Source: Pseudomonas delhiensis
GTDB taxonomy: Bacteria > Pseudomonadota > Gammaproteobacteria > Pseudomonadales > Pseudomonadaceae
Direction of reading: 5' to 3'
Assembly (NCBI RefSeq): GCF_900187975.1
Contig: NZ_FZPC01000017.1
Location: forward strand, 101,312-165,311
DNA length: 64,000 nucleotides
Shown: piece by piece, positions 51,945 to 60,875 of the stretch
Numbering within the stretch: the stretch's first letter is position 1
How the letters are laid out: the number at the start of each line of letters is the position of its first letter
The notes under the pieces: generated by a model
The model's input: the letters and a program-made list of their open reading frames with translations, nothing else
What the model was told of the DNA's origin: nothing
Database searches by the model: none
Translations under genes and position numbers: made by a program

Positions 51945-52799
51945 TCACTGTTTGCAGAGCTCGGCGGCGCTCTTGTCGGTCAGGTTGGACTTGTCGAAGC
52001 CGAACGGCTTGACCGTCTGCAGGTGCTCGTCGCTGCCCAGCCACTTCTTCAGTTGCTGGTTCACCGCGTCGCGCAGGTCCTTGTCCTCCGGGCGGAAGGC
52101 CAGGGCGCCGTAGCCGATGTGGGCCGGGTCGTCCTTGAAGTCGGCGATGGCCTCGACACCGTCGCCGCCCTTGGCCGCCAGGCCCTTCATGGTCAGCGCG
52201 GTGCCGACGCTGGCGTCGGCGCGGCCGGCGCGCACCGCCTGCAGCTGCGCGGTGGTGTCCGGCACCTGGACGATCTGCTCGTCGCTCACCCCCTCGGCGC
52301 GGGCGTAGCCCAGCTCGGCGGTGCCGGACATGATCGCCAGGCGCACGTCCGGGTTCTTCGCCACGTCGGCGTAGCTGTGCAGGTTCTTCGGGTTGCCCTT
52401 CTTCACCAGCAGGGTGTCGGGGATCTGGTAGTGCGGGTCGGTGAAGATCACCTGCTGGCAGCGCGGCGGGGTGATGTACATGCCGGCGGCGATCACGTCG
52501 AAGCGCCCGGCGCGCAGCCCGGGGATCAGCGCGCCCCACTCGGTGAGCACCGGCTCGACCTTCTTCACGCCCATGGCGGCGAACACCTTGGTGGCGATCT
52601 CCGGCGACTCGCCGGTGACCTTGCCGGAGGTCTCGGTGTAGGCGAAGGGGGCCTCGTTGGCGTAGCCGATGCGCACCGTGCCGGTGCTCTGGATGCGTTC
52701 CAGGGTGGTCTCGGCCTGGCTGGCGAAACTGGCCGCAAGGCCCGCCAGCAGGGCGCAGGCCAGGTTCAGGCGACGCAGGGAAAGGGGGGCGGTACTCAT
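51945..52799 (-). CDS. ehuB: Ectoine/hydroxyectoine-binding periplasmic protein EhuB
   Basis: 284-residue solute-binding protein with a signal peptide (LACALLAGLAASFASQA). The mature start TTLERIQSTGTVRIGYANEAPFAY matches the EhuB family, followed by TGESPEIATKVFAAMG and a FDVIAAGMYITPPRC aromatic-site region. The ATG at 52797-52799 has an AGGAG site; longer frames cross the promoter region. First gene of ehuBCDA, divergent from enuR. Confidence 0.92.
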   Translation of the reverse strand: MSTAPLSLRRLNLACALLAGLAASFASQAETTLERIQSTGTVRIGYANEAPFAYTETSGKVTGESPEIATKVFAAMGVKKVEPVLTEWGALIPGLRAGRFDVIAAGMYITPPRCQQVIFTDPHYQIPDTLLVKKGNPKNLHSYADVAKNPDVRLAIMSGTAELGYARAEGVSDEQIVQVPDTTAQLQAVRAGRADASVGTALTMKGLAAKGGDGVEAIADFKDDPAHIGYGALAFRPEDKDLRDAVNQQLKKWLGSDEHLQTVKPFGFDKSNLTDKSAAELCKQ

Positions 52800-53131
52800 C
52801 TTCGGATCTCCTGATCTTCTCGTGCCGGCCTTGTTGTGGTGTTGGGGCGCGGCGGTGGATGGCAGGTAGCGATGTCGTGCGACTGTTGTTGTTATGTGGG
52901 ACCCGCCGGGCGGGCCTTCCGAAGTACTGCCCCGACGCAGGGCATTCGTTGCGTTGCAGACTAAGCCGTCCGGCCTTGCGGCTGTTCCCGATCGGCGCCG
53001 TCGCGGCGGAAAAAACGCCCTGTCGCGAGCGCCCCATCCGCGGCTTTTTTCTGCGCCGGCCTTGCGCCGCGGCGGGCGGCGGCATGACCGGCTGGTCGGC
53101 CCGAGCATACAAAAGGCTTCCCAGTACCGGA

Positions 53132-53147
53132 ATTGCACTAGGACAAT
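53132..53147. promoter_or_regulatory. Candidate EnuR operator 1 (ehuB-enuR intergenic)
   Basis: ATTGCACTAGGACAAT, a 16-bp palindrome (ATTG-N2-CTAG-N2-CAAT), 58 bp before the enuR start. A near-identical palindrome lies at 54744-54759 before eutB. The remaining gap 52800-53204 shows no gene. Confidence 0.6.
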
Positions 53148-53204
53148 CCATGGAAATGCCCTGATCCATCACCCTGTGCCGGAGACCGAAGGGGAATGCC
53201 CATC

Positions 53205-54599
53205 ATGGAAAGCTGGCGCCAGGCGCTGGCCGGCCTGCGGGTCGGCGAATCCAAGTACAAGACACTGGTCCAGGCCATCGCCGCGGAAATCGAGCAGGGC
53301 CGCCTGCACGACGGCCAGCGCCTGCCGCCGCAACGCCAGGTGGCCGACGGCCTGGGCATCAGCGTGCAGACGGTGACCAACGCCTACAAGGAGCTGGAGC
53401 GCCAGGGCCTGGTGCGTTGCGAGGTGGGCCGCGGCAGCTTTGTCTCGCGGCGCATGACCGAGGGCGTGTCGCGCTACATGCTCGACCACCCGGAGCGCGC
53501 CCTGGTGGACTTCTCCATCGCCAGCATCGTACACACCGACGAGCACGACCGCCTGTGGCAGGACACCTGCCGCCAGCTGGCCCAGGAAGCGGACCAGCCG
53601 TGGATGCGCGCCTGCCGGCCGATCGCCGGCTTCGACAGCCACCGCGAGGCGGCGGCGCAATGGCTGGCGCAGCAGGGCCTGCGCTGCGAGCGCGACGACC
53701 TGCTGATCACCAACGGCGCCGCCCACGCCATCTTCCTCGCCCTCGCCTCCCTGGCCGGGCCCGACGACGTGGTGCTCTGCGAGCAGCTCACCGACCACGG
53801 GGTGATCGGCAATTCCCAGGTGCTCGGCTTCACCCTGAAGGGCGTGGAGATCGACCGCGAGGGCATCGACCCGGAGCACTTCGAGGACCTCTGCGCCAAC
53901 GAGCGGGTCACCGCGCTGGTGTGCACGCCCAACCTGAACAACCCCACCTCCAGCCTGATGAGCGACGCGCGGCGCCGGGAGATCGCCGCCATCGCCCAGC
54001 GCTTCGGCGTCTACGTCATCGAGGACGACGTCTACGGCCCGCTGCTGGGCGAGCGCCGCGCGCCGCCCCTGAGCCACTACCTGCCGGACCTGTCGTTCTA
54101 CTGCACCAGCTTCACCAAGAGCGTGCTCACCGGCCTGCGCATCGGCTACCTGGTGGTGCCGCGGCGCCTGGCCCTGCGCACCGAGAGCATCCTGCGGGTG
54201 AACAGCTGGATGGCCGCGCCGCTGCTGGCCGAAGTGGCCACCCGCTGGATCCACAACGGCAACGCCCAGGCCCTGGTGGAACGCCAGCGCCGCCTGCTGG
54301 CGGCGCGCCAGGCGCTGGTGTCCGAGCGCTTCGCCGAGCACCTGCTGGGCCATGCGCCGCAGGCCCTGAGCTGCTGGATCGGCATTCCCGAGCACTGGGA
54401 GCTGGACAGCCTGGTGCGCGAACTGCGCCACCGCCACATCGCCGTGACCTCGCCGGACCCCTTCATGGTCCGCGGCACCCCGCGCCCGCGCGCGGTGCGC
54501 CTGTGCATGGGCGCCGAATGCAGCGACGAACGCATGGCCCAGGCCCTGGACGACATGCGCGAGCTGTTCGGCCAATACCCGAAGATCCACGATTTCTGA
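53205..54599 (+). CDS. enuR: MocR/GntR-type ectoine catabolism regulator EnuR
   Basis: 464-residue regulator: N-terminal GntR winged helix (LPPQRQVADGLGISVQTVTNAYKELERQGLV) fused to an aminotransferase-like PLP domain (LITNGAAHAIFLALASL; PLP lysine in SFTKSVLTGLRIGYL). In other bacteria EnuR represses ectoine genes and is relieved when a catabolic intermediate reacts with PLP. The ATG at 53205 sits 10 bp after GAAGGGG; the ATG three codons earlier is too close to that site. Confidence 0.93.
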   Translation: MESWRQALAGLRVGESKYKTLVQAIAAEIEQGRLHDGQRLPPQRQVADGLGISVQTVTNAYKELERQGLVRCEVGRGSFVSRRMTEGVSRYMLDHPERALVDFSIASIVHTDEHDRLWQDTCRQLAQEADQPWMRACRPIAGFDSHREAAAQWLAQQGLRCERDDLLITNGAAHAIFLALASLAGPDDVVLCEQLTDHGVIGNSQVLGFTLKGVEIDREGIDPEHFEDLCANERVTALVCTPNLNNPTSSLMSDARRREIAAIAQRFGVYVIEDDVYGPLLGERRAPPLSHYLPDLSFYCTSFTKSVLTGLRIGYLVVPRRLALRTESILRVNSWMAAPLLAEVATRWIHNGNAQALVERQRRLLAARQALVSERFAEHLLGHAPQALSCWIGIPEHWELDSLVRELRHRHIAVTSPDPFMVRGTPRPRAVRLCMGAECSDERMAQALDDMRELFGQYPKIHDF

Positions 54600-54624
54600 A
54601 CGACCCACCGAGGCCCCTTCCCCT

Positions 54625-54674
54625 TGTAGGAGCGCGCCCTGCGCGCGAATCGCGGGCAGGGCCCGCTCCTACAG
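54625..54674. repeat. REP-type inverted pair (TGTAGGAGCGCGCCCTGCGCGC ... GCTCCTACA)
   Basis: Two REP half-elements facing each other, GTAGGAGCG at the left and CGCTCCTAC-type at the right, in the enuR-eutB gap. An almost identical element is at 63881-63928. Confidence 0.8.
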
Positions 54675-54743
54675 GTGTGGGACAAACGCCGGCGCAGCGA
54701 TACCCATCGTCCATTACCACGCCGAATGACAATCTCCACGACA

Positions 54744-54759
54744 TCGTCCTAGTACATTC
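54744..54759. promoter_or_regulatory. Candidate EnuR operator 2 (enuR-eutB intergenic)
   Basis: ATCGTCCTAGTACATT fits the complement of operator 1 (consensus ATNGTCCTAGTRCANT) and lies 57 bp upstream of the eutB start, matching operator 1's distance from enuR. Confidence 0.6.
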
Positions 54760-54815
54760 AACGCGACAATTTCCCGCTCATACACTCGGCCCGACTGCAT
54801 TGTCGGGAGGCCGCC

Positions 54816-55793
54816 ATGGCCAACGAGATCCCCCTGATCGAGCTGTACCGCGCCCGCCAGCGCATCCGCGGCCTGGTGCGGCAGACCCCGCTGGAGCACT
54901 CGCCCAGCCTGTCCGCGCTGCTCGGCGCGCCGGTGTACCTGAAGCTGGAATCGCAGCAGGCCACCGGCAGCTTCAAGCTGCGCGGCGCCAGCAACGCCAT
55001 CGCCCAGCTGGACGACGCGCAGAAGGCCCGCGGGGTGGTCGCCGCCTCCACCGGCAACCATGGCCGCGCCCTCGCCCATGCCGCCCGCGCGCTTGGCGTG
55101 CCGGCCAGCATCTGCCTGTCGCGCCTGGTGCCGGCGAACAAGGTCGAGGCCATCCGCGCCCTGGGCGCCGAGGTGCGCATCGTCGGCGACAGCCAGGACG
55201 ACGCCCAGGCCGAGGCCGAACGCATCGCCCGCGAGCAGGGCGCCGCCCTGCTGCCGCCCTTCGACCACCCGCAAGTTATCGCCGGCCAGGGCACCCTGGG
55301 CCTGGAAATCCTCGAACAGCTGCCGCAGGTGCGCCAGGTGCTGGTGCCGCTGTCCGGCGGCGGGCTGTTCGGCGGCGTGGCCCTGGCCTTGAAAACCGCC
55401 GACCCGTCGATCCGCCTGCACGGCATCAGCATGGCCCGCGGCGCGGCCATGGCCGCCAGCCTGGAAGCCGGCCACCCGGTGGAGGTGGAAGAGCTGCCGA
55501 CCCTCGCCGATTCCCTCGGCGGCGGCATCGGCCTGGACAACCGCTACACCTTCGAACTCGCCCGCGCCTACTGCGACGAGCTGCACCTGCTCGACGAGAA
55601 CGCCATCGCCGCCGGCATCCGCCACGCCTACCGCGAGGAGCGCCAGGTGGTGGAAGGCGCCGCGGCGGTGGGCATCGCCGCGCTGCTGGAGGGCCGCATC
55701 GCCGCCGAAGGGCCGGTGGTGGTGGTGGTCAGCGGCCGCAACATCGCCATCGAACAACACCAACGCATCATCGAGGAAGACCTCCATGGCTGA
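54816..55793 (+). CDS. eutB: Hydroxyectoine utilization dehydratase EutB
   Basis: 325-residue fold-type II PLP enzyme (threonine dehydratase-like), thought to act with EutC in converting hydroxyectoine to ectoine. The PLP lysine lies in ATGSFKLRGASNA, with ASTGNHGRALAHAARALG and LSGGGLFGGVALALK phosphate-binding loops. The N-terminus ANEIPLIELYRARQRIRGLV is characteristic. GGGAGG precedes the ATG. It overlaps eutC by 8 bp. Confidence 0.92.
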   Translation: MANEIPLIELYRARQRIRGLVRQTPLEHSPSLSALLGAPVYLKLESQQATGSFKLRGASNAIAQLDDAQKARGVVAASTGNHGRALAHAARALGVPASICLSRLVPANKVEAIRALGAEVRIVGDSQDDAQAEAERIAREQGAALLPPFDHPQVIAGQGTLGLEILEQLPQVRQVLVPLSGGGLFGGVALALKTADPSIRLHGISMARGAAMAASLEAGHPVEVEELPTLADSLGGGIGLDNRYTFELARAYCDELHLLDENAIAAGIRHAYREERQVVEGAAAVGIAALLEGRIAAEGPVVVVVSGRNIAIEQHQRIIEEDLHG

Positions 55794-56778
55794 CGTCACC
55801 CTGCTCAGCGAAGCCGACCTGCGCGCCTGCGTGGCGCTGGACCCCGAAAGCCTCGACGCCGTCGAGCAGGCCTTCCGCCTGCTGGCCACGGCGGCGGTGG
55901 CGATGCCGCCGATCCTGCGCCTGGACATCCCCGAGCACAACGGCGAGGTGGACGTGAAGACCGCCTACCTGCCCGGCCTGCCGCGCTTCGCCATCAAGGT
56001 CAGCCCGGGCTTCTTCGACAACCCCAGGCTCGGCCTGCCCAGCCTCAACGGCATGATGATGCTGCTGTCGGCACACACCGGCCTGCTCGACGCCCTGCTG
56101 CTGGACAACGGCTACCTCACCGCCGTGCGCACCGCCTGCGCCGGCGCCGTGGCGACCAGATGGCTGGCCCGCGAGGACGCCCGCCAGGTGGCCATCCTCG
56201 GCGCCGGCGAGCAGGCGCGCCTGCAGCTCAAGGCGCTGTGCCTGGTGCGGCCGATCGAGCGTGCCAGCCTCTGGGCCCGCGATACGGCCAAGGCGCGCCA
56301 GTGCGCCGCGGAACTGAGCAGCGCCCTGGGCATCCCGGTCACCGCCTGCGCCAGCGTCGACGAGGCCCTGGAAGGCGCCGACATCGCCATCACCACCACC
56401 CCCAGCCGCGAGCCGCTGATCGAGAGGCGCCACCTGCGCCCGGGCCTGCACATCACCGCCATGGGCTCGGACGCCGAGCACAAGAACGAGATCGCCGCCG
56501 ACGCGCTGGCGGCGCTGGACTGCTACGTCGCCGACCGCCTGAGCCAGACTCGCGTGCTGGGCGAGCTGCACCACGCCATCGAGGCCGGCGCGGTGGCGGC
56601 GGGCGCCGACTTCGCCGAACTCGGCCAGGTCATCGCCGGGCAGCGCCCGGGCCGCCGCGGCGCCCGCGACGTGACCCTCTGCGACCTCACCGGCACCGGC
56701 GCCCAGGACACCGCCATCGCCGGCCTGGCCTTCCAGCGCGCGCAGCGCATGGGCAAGGGGTTCAAGTTCCACAGCTGA
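55786..56778 (+). CDS. eutC: Ectoine utilization protein EutC (cyclodeaminase family)
   Basis: 330-residue member of the ornithine cyclodeaminase / mu-crystallin family. The NAD-binding loop VAILGAGEQARLQLKALCLVRP and the conserved VDVKTAYLPGLPRFAIKVSPGFFDN segment are visible. Coupled to eutB by overlap. The third hydroxyectoine-specific gene, eutA, normally beside these two, is not in the window. Confidence 0.92.
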   Translation: MADVTLLSEADLRACVALDPESLDAVEQAFRLLATAAVAMPPILRLDIPEHNGEVDVKTAYLPGLPRFAIKVSPGFFDNPRLGLPSLNGMMMLLSAHTGLLDALLLDNGYLTAVRTACAGAVATRWLAREDARQVAILGAGEQARLQLKALCLVRPIERASLWARDTAKARQCAAELSSALGIPVTACASVDEALEGADIAITTTPSREPLIERRHLRPGLHITAMGSDAEHKNEIAADALAALDCYVADRLSQTRVLGELHHAIEAGAVAAGADFAELGQVIAGQRPGRRGARDVTLCDLTGTGAQDTAIAGLAFQRAQRMGKGFKFHS

Positions 56779-56801
56779 CCGCTTCATACCGGACAAACAC
56801 C

Positions 56802-56881
56802 TGTAGGAGCGAGCTTGCTCGCGAACAGATTCTTCGGCCGCGCCGGCGCTGGGCGGATTCGCGAGCAAGCTCGCTCCTACA
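56802..56881. repeat. REP pair (BIME-like) between eutC and doeA
   Basis: TGTAGGAGCGAGCTTGCTCGCGAA at the left and its exact complement type (TTCGCGAGCAAGCTCGCTCCTACA) at the right, separated by about 30 bp. It could form a long hairpin in an eutC-doeA transcript. Confidence 0.85.
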
Positions 56882-56920
56882 AGAGCCCCCCGTGACACCA
56901 CTCACCCAGAGGATTTCCGC

Positions 56921-58111
56921 ATGCCCGAAATCGTCGTCAACCTCCCCTTCGCGCGGGAGGAATACGCCCAGCGCCTGGCCAAGGTCCGCGCCAGCATGCA
57001 GCAGCGCGGCATCGAGCTGCTGCTGGTCAGCGACCCGTCGAACATGGCCTGGCTCACCGGCTACGATGGCTGGTCCTTCTACGTGCACCAGTGCGTGCTG
57101 CTGGCGCTGGACGGCGAGCCGGTGTGGTTCGGCCGCGGCCAGGACGCCAATGGCGCGCGCCGCACGGTGTTCATGGGCGCCGACGACATCGTCGGCTACC
57201 CGGACCACTACGTGCAGTCCAGCGAGCGCCACCCCATGGACTACCTGGCCCGCGAGGTCATCGCCGCGCGGGGCTGGGACGCCCTGGCCATCGGCGTGGA
57301 GATGGACAACTACTACTTCAGCGCCGCCTCCTTCCGCTCGCTGCAGGCCAACCTGCCGCAGGCGCGCTTCGTCGACGCCACAGCGCTGGTCAACTGGCAG
57401 CGCGCAGTAAAGTCCCCGCGCGAGATCGAATACATGCGCATCGCCGCGCGCATCGTCGAGAAGATGCACGCGCACATCCTCGAACGCATCGAGCCGGGCA
57501 TGCGCAAGAACGAGCTGGTGGCGGAGATCTACAGCACCGGCATCCTCGGCGCCGACGGCCACGGCGGCGACTACCCGGCCATAGTCCCGCTGCTGCCCAC
57601 CGGGGCGGATGCCAGCGCGCCGCACCTGACCTGGGACGACACGCCCTTCCAGCGCGGCGCCGGCACCTTCTTCGAAATCGCCGGCTGCTACAAGCGCTAC
57701 CACTGCCCGCTGTCGCGCACCGTCTACCTGGGCAAGCCGCCGCAGCACTTCCTCGACGCGGAAAAGGCCGTGGTCGAAGGCATCGCCGCCGGCCTGGAGG
57801 CAGCCAAGCCGGGCAACACCACCGGCGACATCGCCCGCGCCTTCTTCGGCGTGCTGCAGAAGTTCGGCATCCACAAGGACAGCCGCTGCGGCTACCCCAT
57901 CGGCATCAGCTACCCGCCGGACTGGGGCGAACGCACCATGAGCCTGCGTCCCAGCGACGAGAGCGTGCTGCAGACGGGCATGACCTTCCACTTCATGCCC
58001 GGCCTGTGGATGGACGACTGGGGCCTGGAGATCACCGAAAGCATCCTGATCACCGACACTGGCGTGCAGACCTTCTGCGACTATCCGCGCCAGCTGTTCG
58101 TGAAGGAGTGA
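56921..58111 (+). CDS. doeA: Ectoine hydrolase DoeA (EutD)
   Basis: 396-residue M24-peptidase-like (creatinase fold) enzyme that opens the ectoine ring to N-acetyl-diaminobutyrate. The creatinase N-domain (NMAWLTGYDGWSFYVHQCV) and the pita-bread domain with GAGTFFEIAGCYKRYHCPLSRT, GIGISYPP-type and FHFMPGLWMDDWGLEITESILIT segments fit DoeA. It starts 4 bp before doeB follows, so doeA-doeB form one unit. Confidence 0.93.
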   Translation: MPEIVVNLPFAREEYAQRLAKVRASMQQRGIELLLVSDPSNMAWLTGYDGWSFYVHQCVLLALDGEPVWFGRGQDANGARRTVFMGADDIVGYPDHYVQSSERHPMDYLAREVIAARGWDALAIGVEMDNYYFSAASFRSLQANLPQARFVDATALVNWQRAVKSPREIEYMRIAARIVEKMHAHILERIEPGMRKNELVAEIYSTGILGADGHGGDYPAIVPLLPTGADASAPHLTWDDTPFQRGAGTFFEIAGCYKRYHCPLSRTVYLGKPPQHFLDAEKAVVEGIAAGLEAAKPGNTTGDIARAFFGVLQKFGIHKDSRCGYPIGISYPPDWGERTMSLRPSDESVLQTGMTFHFMPGLWMDDWGLEITESILITDTGVQTFCDYPRQLFVKE

Positions 58112-58115
58112 AGCG

Positions 58116-59132
58116 ATGACACTGCCACTCGATAAGGGGCTACGCGACAACCCCATCGCCGCCAGCGTCGATTTCGCGCGCGACGGCGTGCAGCACGGCC
58201 ACCTCAAGCTGCCCTACTCGCGGGACGACTCGGCCTGGGGCGCGGTGATGATCCCCATCTGCGTGGTGAAGAACGGCGCGGGGCCCACCGCGCTGCTCAC
58301 CGGCGGCAACCATGGCGACGAATACGAAGGCCCGGTGGCGCTCAGCCGCCTGGCCCAGGAACTGCGCACCGAGGACATCCGCGGCCGGGTGATCATCGTG
58401 CCCTTCATGAACACCCCGGCCTTCCTCGCCGGCAAGCGCACTTCGCCGATCGACGCCGGCAACCTCAACCGCAGCTTCCCTGGCCGCCCGGACGGCACGG
58501 TGACGCAGAAGATCGCCGACTACTTCCAGCGCACCCTGCTGCCGCTGGCCGACCTGGTCCTGGACATCCACTCCGGCGGCCGCACCCTCGACTTCCTGCC
58601 CTTCGCCGCCTGCCACGTGCTGCCGGACAAGACCCAGCAGGAAGCCAGCGAAGCACTGATGCGCGCCTTCGCCGCGCCCTACGCCATGCGCATGCTGGAA
58701 CTGGACGCGGTGGGCATGTACGACACCGCCGCCGAGGAACAGGGCAAGCTGTTCGTCACCACCGAGCTGGGCGGCGGCGGCAGCAGCACCGCGCGCAGCG
58801 TGGCCATCGCCCGCCGTGGCGTGCGCAACGTGCTGGTGCAGGCCGGCATCCTGCGTGGCGAGGTCGAGCACGCACCCTCGGTGATGCTCGACATGCCCGA
58901 CGGCGACTGCTTCGTCGCCAGCGAACACCAGGGCCTGCTGGAGATGTGCCGCGACCTCGGCGAGCGCGTGGAGCGCGGCGAGGTGCTGGCGCGGGTGCAC
59001 GACGTGCTGCGCACCGGCGCCGCGCCGGTGGAGTACCGCGCCAGGCGCGGCGGCATCCTCGCCGCCCGGCACTTCCCCGGCCTGGTGCAGAGCGGCGACA
59101 CCCTGGCGGTGGTCGCCGAGGTCCTGGACTGA
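58116..59132 (+). CDS. doeB: N-alpha-acetyl-L-2,4-diaminobutyrate deacetylase DoeB (EutE)
   Basis: 338-residue zinc-dependent succinylglutamate desuccinylase/aspartoacylase-family enzyme. Zinc ligands fit the His and Glu in LTGGNHGDEYEGPVAL and the His in LVLDIHSGG. It hydrolyses the DoeA product to diaminobutyrate. 4 bp after doeA. Confidence 0.93.
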   Translation: MTLPLDKGLRDNPIAASVDFARDGVQHGHLKLPYSRDDSAWGAVMIPICVVKNGAGPTALLTGGNHGDEYEGPVALSRLAQELRTEDIRGRVIIVPFMNTPAFLAGKRTSPIDAGNLNRSFPGRPDGTVTQKIADYFQRTLLPLADLVLDIHSGGRTLDFLPFAACHVLPDKTQQEASEALMRAFAAPYAMRMLELDAVGMYDTAAEEQGKLFVTTELGGGGSSTARSVAIARRGVRNVLVQAGILRGEVEHAPSVMLDMPDGDCFVASEHQGLLEMCRDLGERVERGEVLARVHDVLRTGAAPVEYRARRGGILAARHFPGLVQSGDTLAVVAEVLD

Positions 59133-59160
59133 TGCGCGCGCCGCGGCGCCGGAGGTGGCG

Positions 59161-59643
59161 ATGATCAAGCTCGACCGCTACGACCTGAAGATCCTGCGCA
59201 TCCTCGCCGGCGACGGGCGCATCACCAAATCGAGCCTGGCCGAGGCCATCAACCTCTCGGTCAGCCCGGCCTGGGAGCGCGTGCGCAAGCTAGAGGAGGC
59301 CGGCCTGATCAAGGGCTACCGCGCGCAGATCGACTGGCCGGCGCTGTTCCGCCAGCAGCAGGTGCTGGTGGAGATCACCCTGGGCCGCCACACCGCCCAG
59401 GACATGCGCCGCTTCGAACAGCGCCTGCAGCAGGCGCCGGAGGTGGGCTTCTGCTACGCCACCGGCGGCGGGGTGGACTACATCGCCATGGTCCAGGCCC
59501 GCGACGTCGACCACTACCAGCGCTTCATCGACCAGCTGCTGCTGGAGGACCTGGGGATCGAGCGGTATTTCACCTACATCGTTACCAAGGTGATCAAGAC
59601 GCTGGATACGGCTGTGCCGGCGGAGGCGCTGGAGGGCGCCTGA
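59161..59643 (+). CDS. doeX: AsnC/Lrp-family regulator of ectoine catabolism
   Basis: 160-residue feast/famine regulator: N-terminal helix-turn-helix (DGRITKSSLAEAINLSVSPAWERVRKLEEAGLI) and C-terminal RAM effector domain. The ATG at 59161 follows GGAGG by 5 bp; an in-frame GTG two codons earlier overlaps that site. It lies 28 bp after doeB, the usual place of the asnC gene of ectoine clusters. Confidence 0.9.
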   Translation: MIKLDRYDLKILRILAGDGRITKSSLAEAINLSVSPAWERVRKLEEAGLIKGYRAQIDWPALFRQQQVLVEITLGRHTAQDMRRFEQRLQQAPEVGFCYATGGGVDYIAMVQARDVDHYQRFIDQLLLEDLGIERYFTYIVTKVIKTLDTAVPAEALEGA

Positions 59644-59669
59644 CGCCGCGCTGCGCTGTCTTTCTTTTC

Positions 59670-59692
59670 GTAGGAGCGAGCTTGCTCGCGAA
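59670..59692. repeat. REP element
   Basis: GTAGGAGCGAGCTTGCTCGCGAA, single copy 26 bp after the doeX stop. Confidence 0.8.
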
Positions 59693-59728
59693 CAGCATTT
59701 CCCGCAGGCAATGGCACTTCAGGCCACC

Positions 59729-59945
59729 TCCGCTCCCTCTCCCCAGCCCTCTCCCTGAAGGGAGAGGGGGCTAGTCCGTGCCGAGAGGAGGAATGGTTTC
59801 AGCCGGAAACCTTCGGCGTCGCCGGCTGACTCCAGAACATCAGCGTCTGCCCAACGGTCCCCTCTCCCTTCAGGGAGAGGGTTAGGGAGAGGGCGTTCTT
59901 GGCCCCCCAGCCAATCCCTTCCGGCAGAACACCCTTCGCGAGCAA
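59729..59945 (-). repeat. ~218-bp dispersed repeat, right copy (inverted)
   Basis: Reverse-complement partner of 49411-49629, with the same GGGAGAGGG hairpins, the same GTCAGCCGGC-to-GAACGCCC block and a terminal TCGCGAGCAA. It fills most of the 59644-60090 gap; the rest holds a REP and the yhhQ promoter. Confidence 0.85.
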
Positions 59946-59997
59946 CCTTGCCCCCACAACAACCCCACCCCACTGCACAAAAAACACCCAAAAAAAC

Positions 59998-60026
59998 CTG
60001 ACTCCAGGTTCAATCTCCTATAGAAT
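59998..60026 (+). promoter_or_regulatory. Sigma-70 promoter of yhhQ
   Basis: CTGACT (-35), 17-bp spacer, TAGAAT (-10), 64 bp upstream of the yhhQ ATG. Confidence 0.6.
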
Positions 60027-60090
60027 GCGCCCCGCTCGGCACAGGGCCGGGCATGGGTTCCCTCACCCCATCGACGAAAAAGGATCCAGC

Positions 60091-60744
60091 ATGTCGGCGC
60101 TTTCCCCGGCGGCTCGGCGCGGCGCATTGGCCGGCCTGGTCGTTTTCCACCTCCTCGTGATCATCGCCAGCAACTACCTGGTGCAACTGCCCATGACCCT
60201 GTTCGGCTGGCAGACCACCTGGGGCGCGTTCAGCTTCCCGTTCATCTTCCTGGCCACCGACCTCACCGTGCGCCTGCTCGGCAAGAGCCCGGCGCGGCGC
60301 GTCATCGCCCGGGTGATGGGGCCGGCGCTGCTGGCCTCCTACGTGGTCTCGGTGCTGTTCCAGGACGGCGGCTACCGCGGCTTCGCCGCGCTGGGCGAGT
60401 TCAACACCTTCGTCGGGCGCATCGCCCTGGCCAGCTTCCTCGCCTACGCGCTCGGCCAGTTCCTCGACATCCAGGTGTTCGACCGCCTGCGCCGGCTGCG
60501 CCAGTGGTGGATCGCCCCGGTGGTGTCGACCCTGTTCGGCAACCTGCTGGACACCTTCACCTTCTTCTCCATCGCCTTCTGGCGCAGCGACAATCCCTTC
60601 ATGGCGCAGCACTGGGTGGAAATCGCCACGGTGGACTACGGCGTCAAGCTGGCGGTCATGCTGATCCTCTTCGTGCCGCTCTACGGCGTGCTGCTGCGCG
60701 CCATCCTCCAGGGCCTGGGCCGGCGTTCCGCCAGCGCCTGCTGA
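60091..60744 (+). CDS. yhhQ: YhhQ/VUT-family 7-cyano-7-deazaguanine (queuosine precursor) transporter
   Basis: 217-residue, six-helix membrane protein. SFPFIFLATDLTVRLLGK, the FDRLRRLRQWWIAPVVSTLFGNLLDTFTFFSIAFW segment and EIATVDYGVKLAVMLILFVPLY are typical of YhhQ, which imports preQ0/preQ1. The ATG has AAAGGATC upstream. It has its own promoter and no obvious link to ectoine, yet sits between doeX and doeC. Confidence 0.88.
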   Translation: MSALSPAARRGALAGLVVFHLLVIIASNYLVQLPMTLFGWQTTWGAFSFPFIFLATDLTVRLLGKSPARRVIARVMGPALLASYVVSVLFQDGGYRGFAALGEFNTFVGRIALASFLAYALGQFLDIQVFDRLRRLRQWWIAPVVSTLFGNLLDTFTFFSIAFWRSDNPFMAQHWVEIATVDYGVKLAVMLILFVPLYGVLLRAILQGLGRRSASAC

Positions 60745-60875
60745 GGCGGGCGAAAAACGCCAAGCCCGCGGCGCATCTGCGGAAAGAATTGCCGCCGCCG
60801 CCCCGGCCTTAGGAAAAAACCGCCACGGCGCTCCCCCTAGGATGGTCTCCATGCCACCTGCGAGGAGACGCCGTC

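Noticed and set aside
59990..60090. Possible preQ1 riboswitch before the yhhQ-type transporter gene
   Set aside because: A short CCTG/CAGG hairpin exists, but the A-rich tail and the conserved preQ1-aptamer bases are not where the known classes need them; the segment is better read as the -35/-10 promoter.
60825..60850. Third EnuR-like site before doeC (contains CCCTAGGATGG)
   Set aside because: Only the CTAGGA centre fits; about 9 of 16 positions match operator 1 and the flanking ATTG/CAAT arms are missing.
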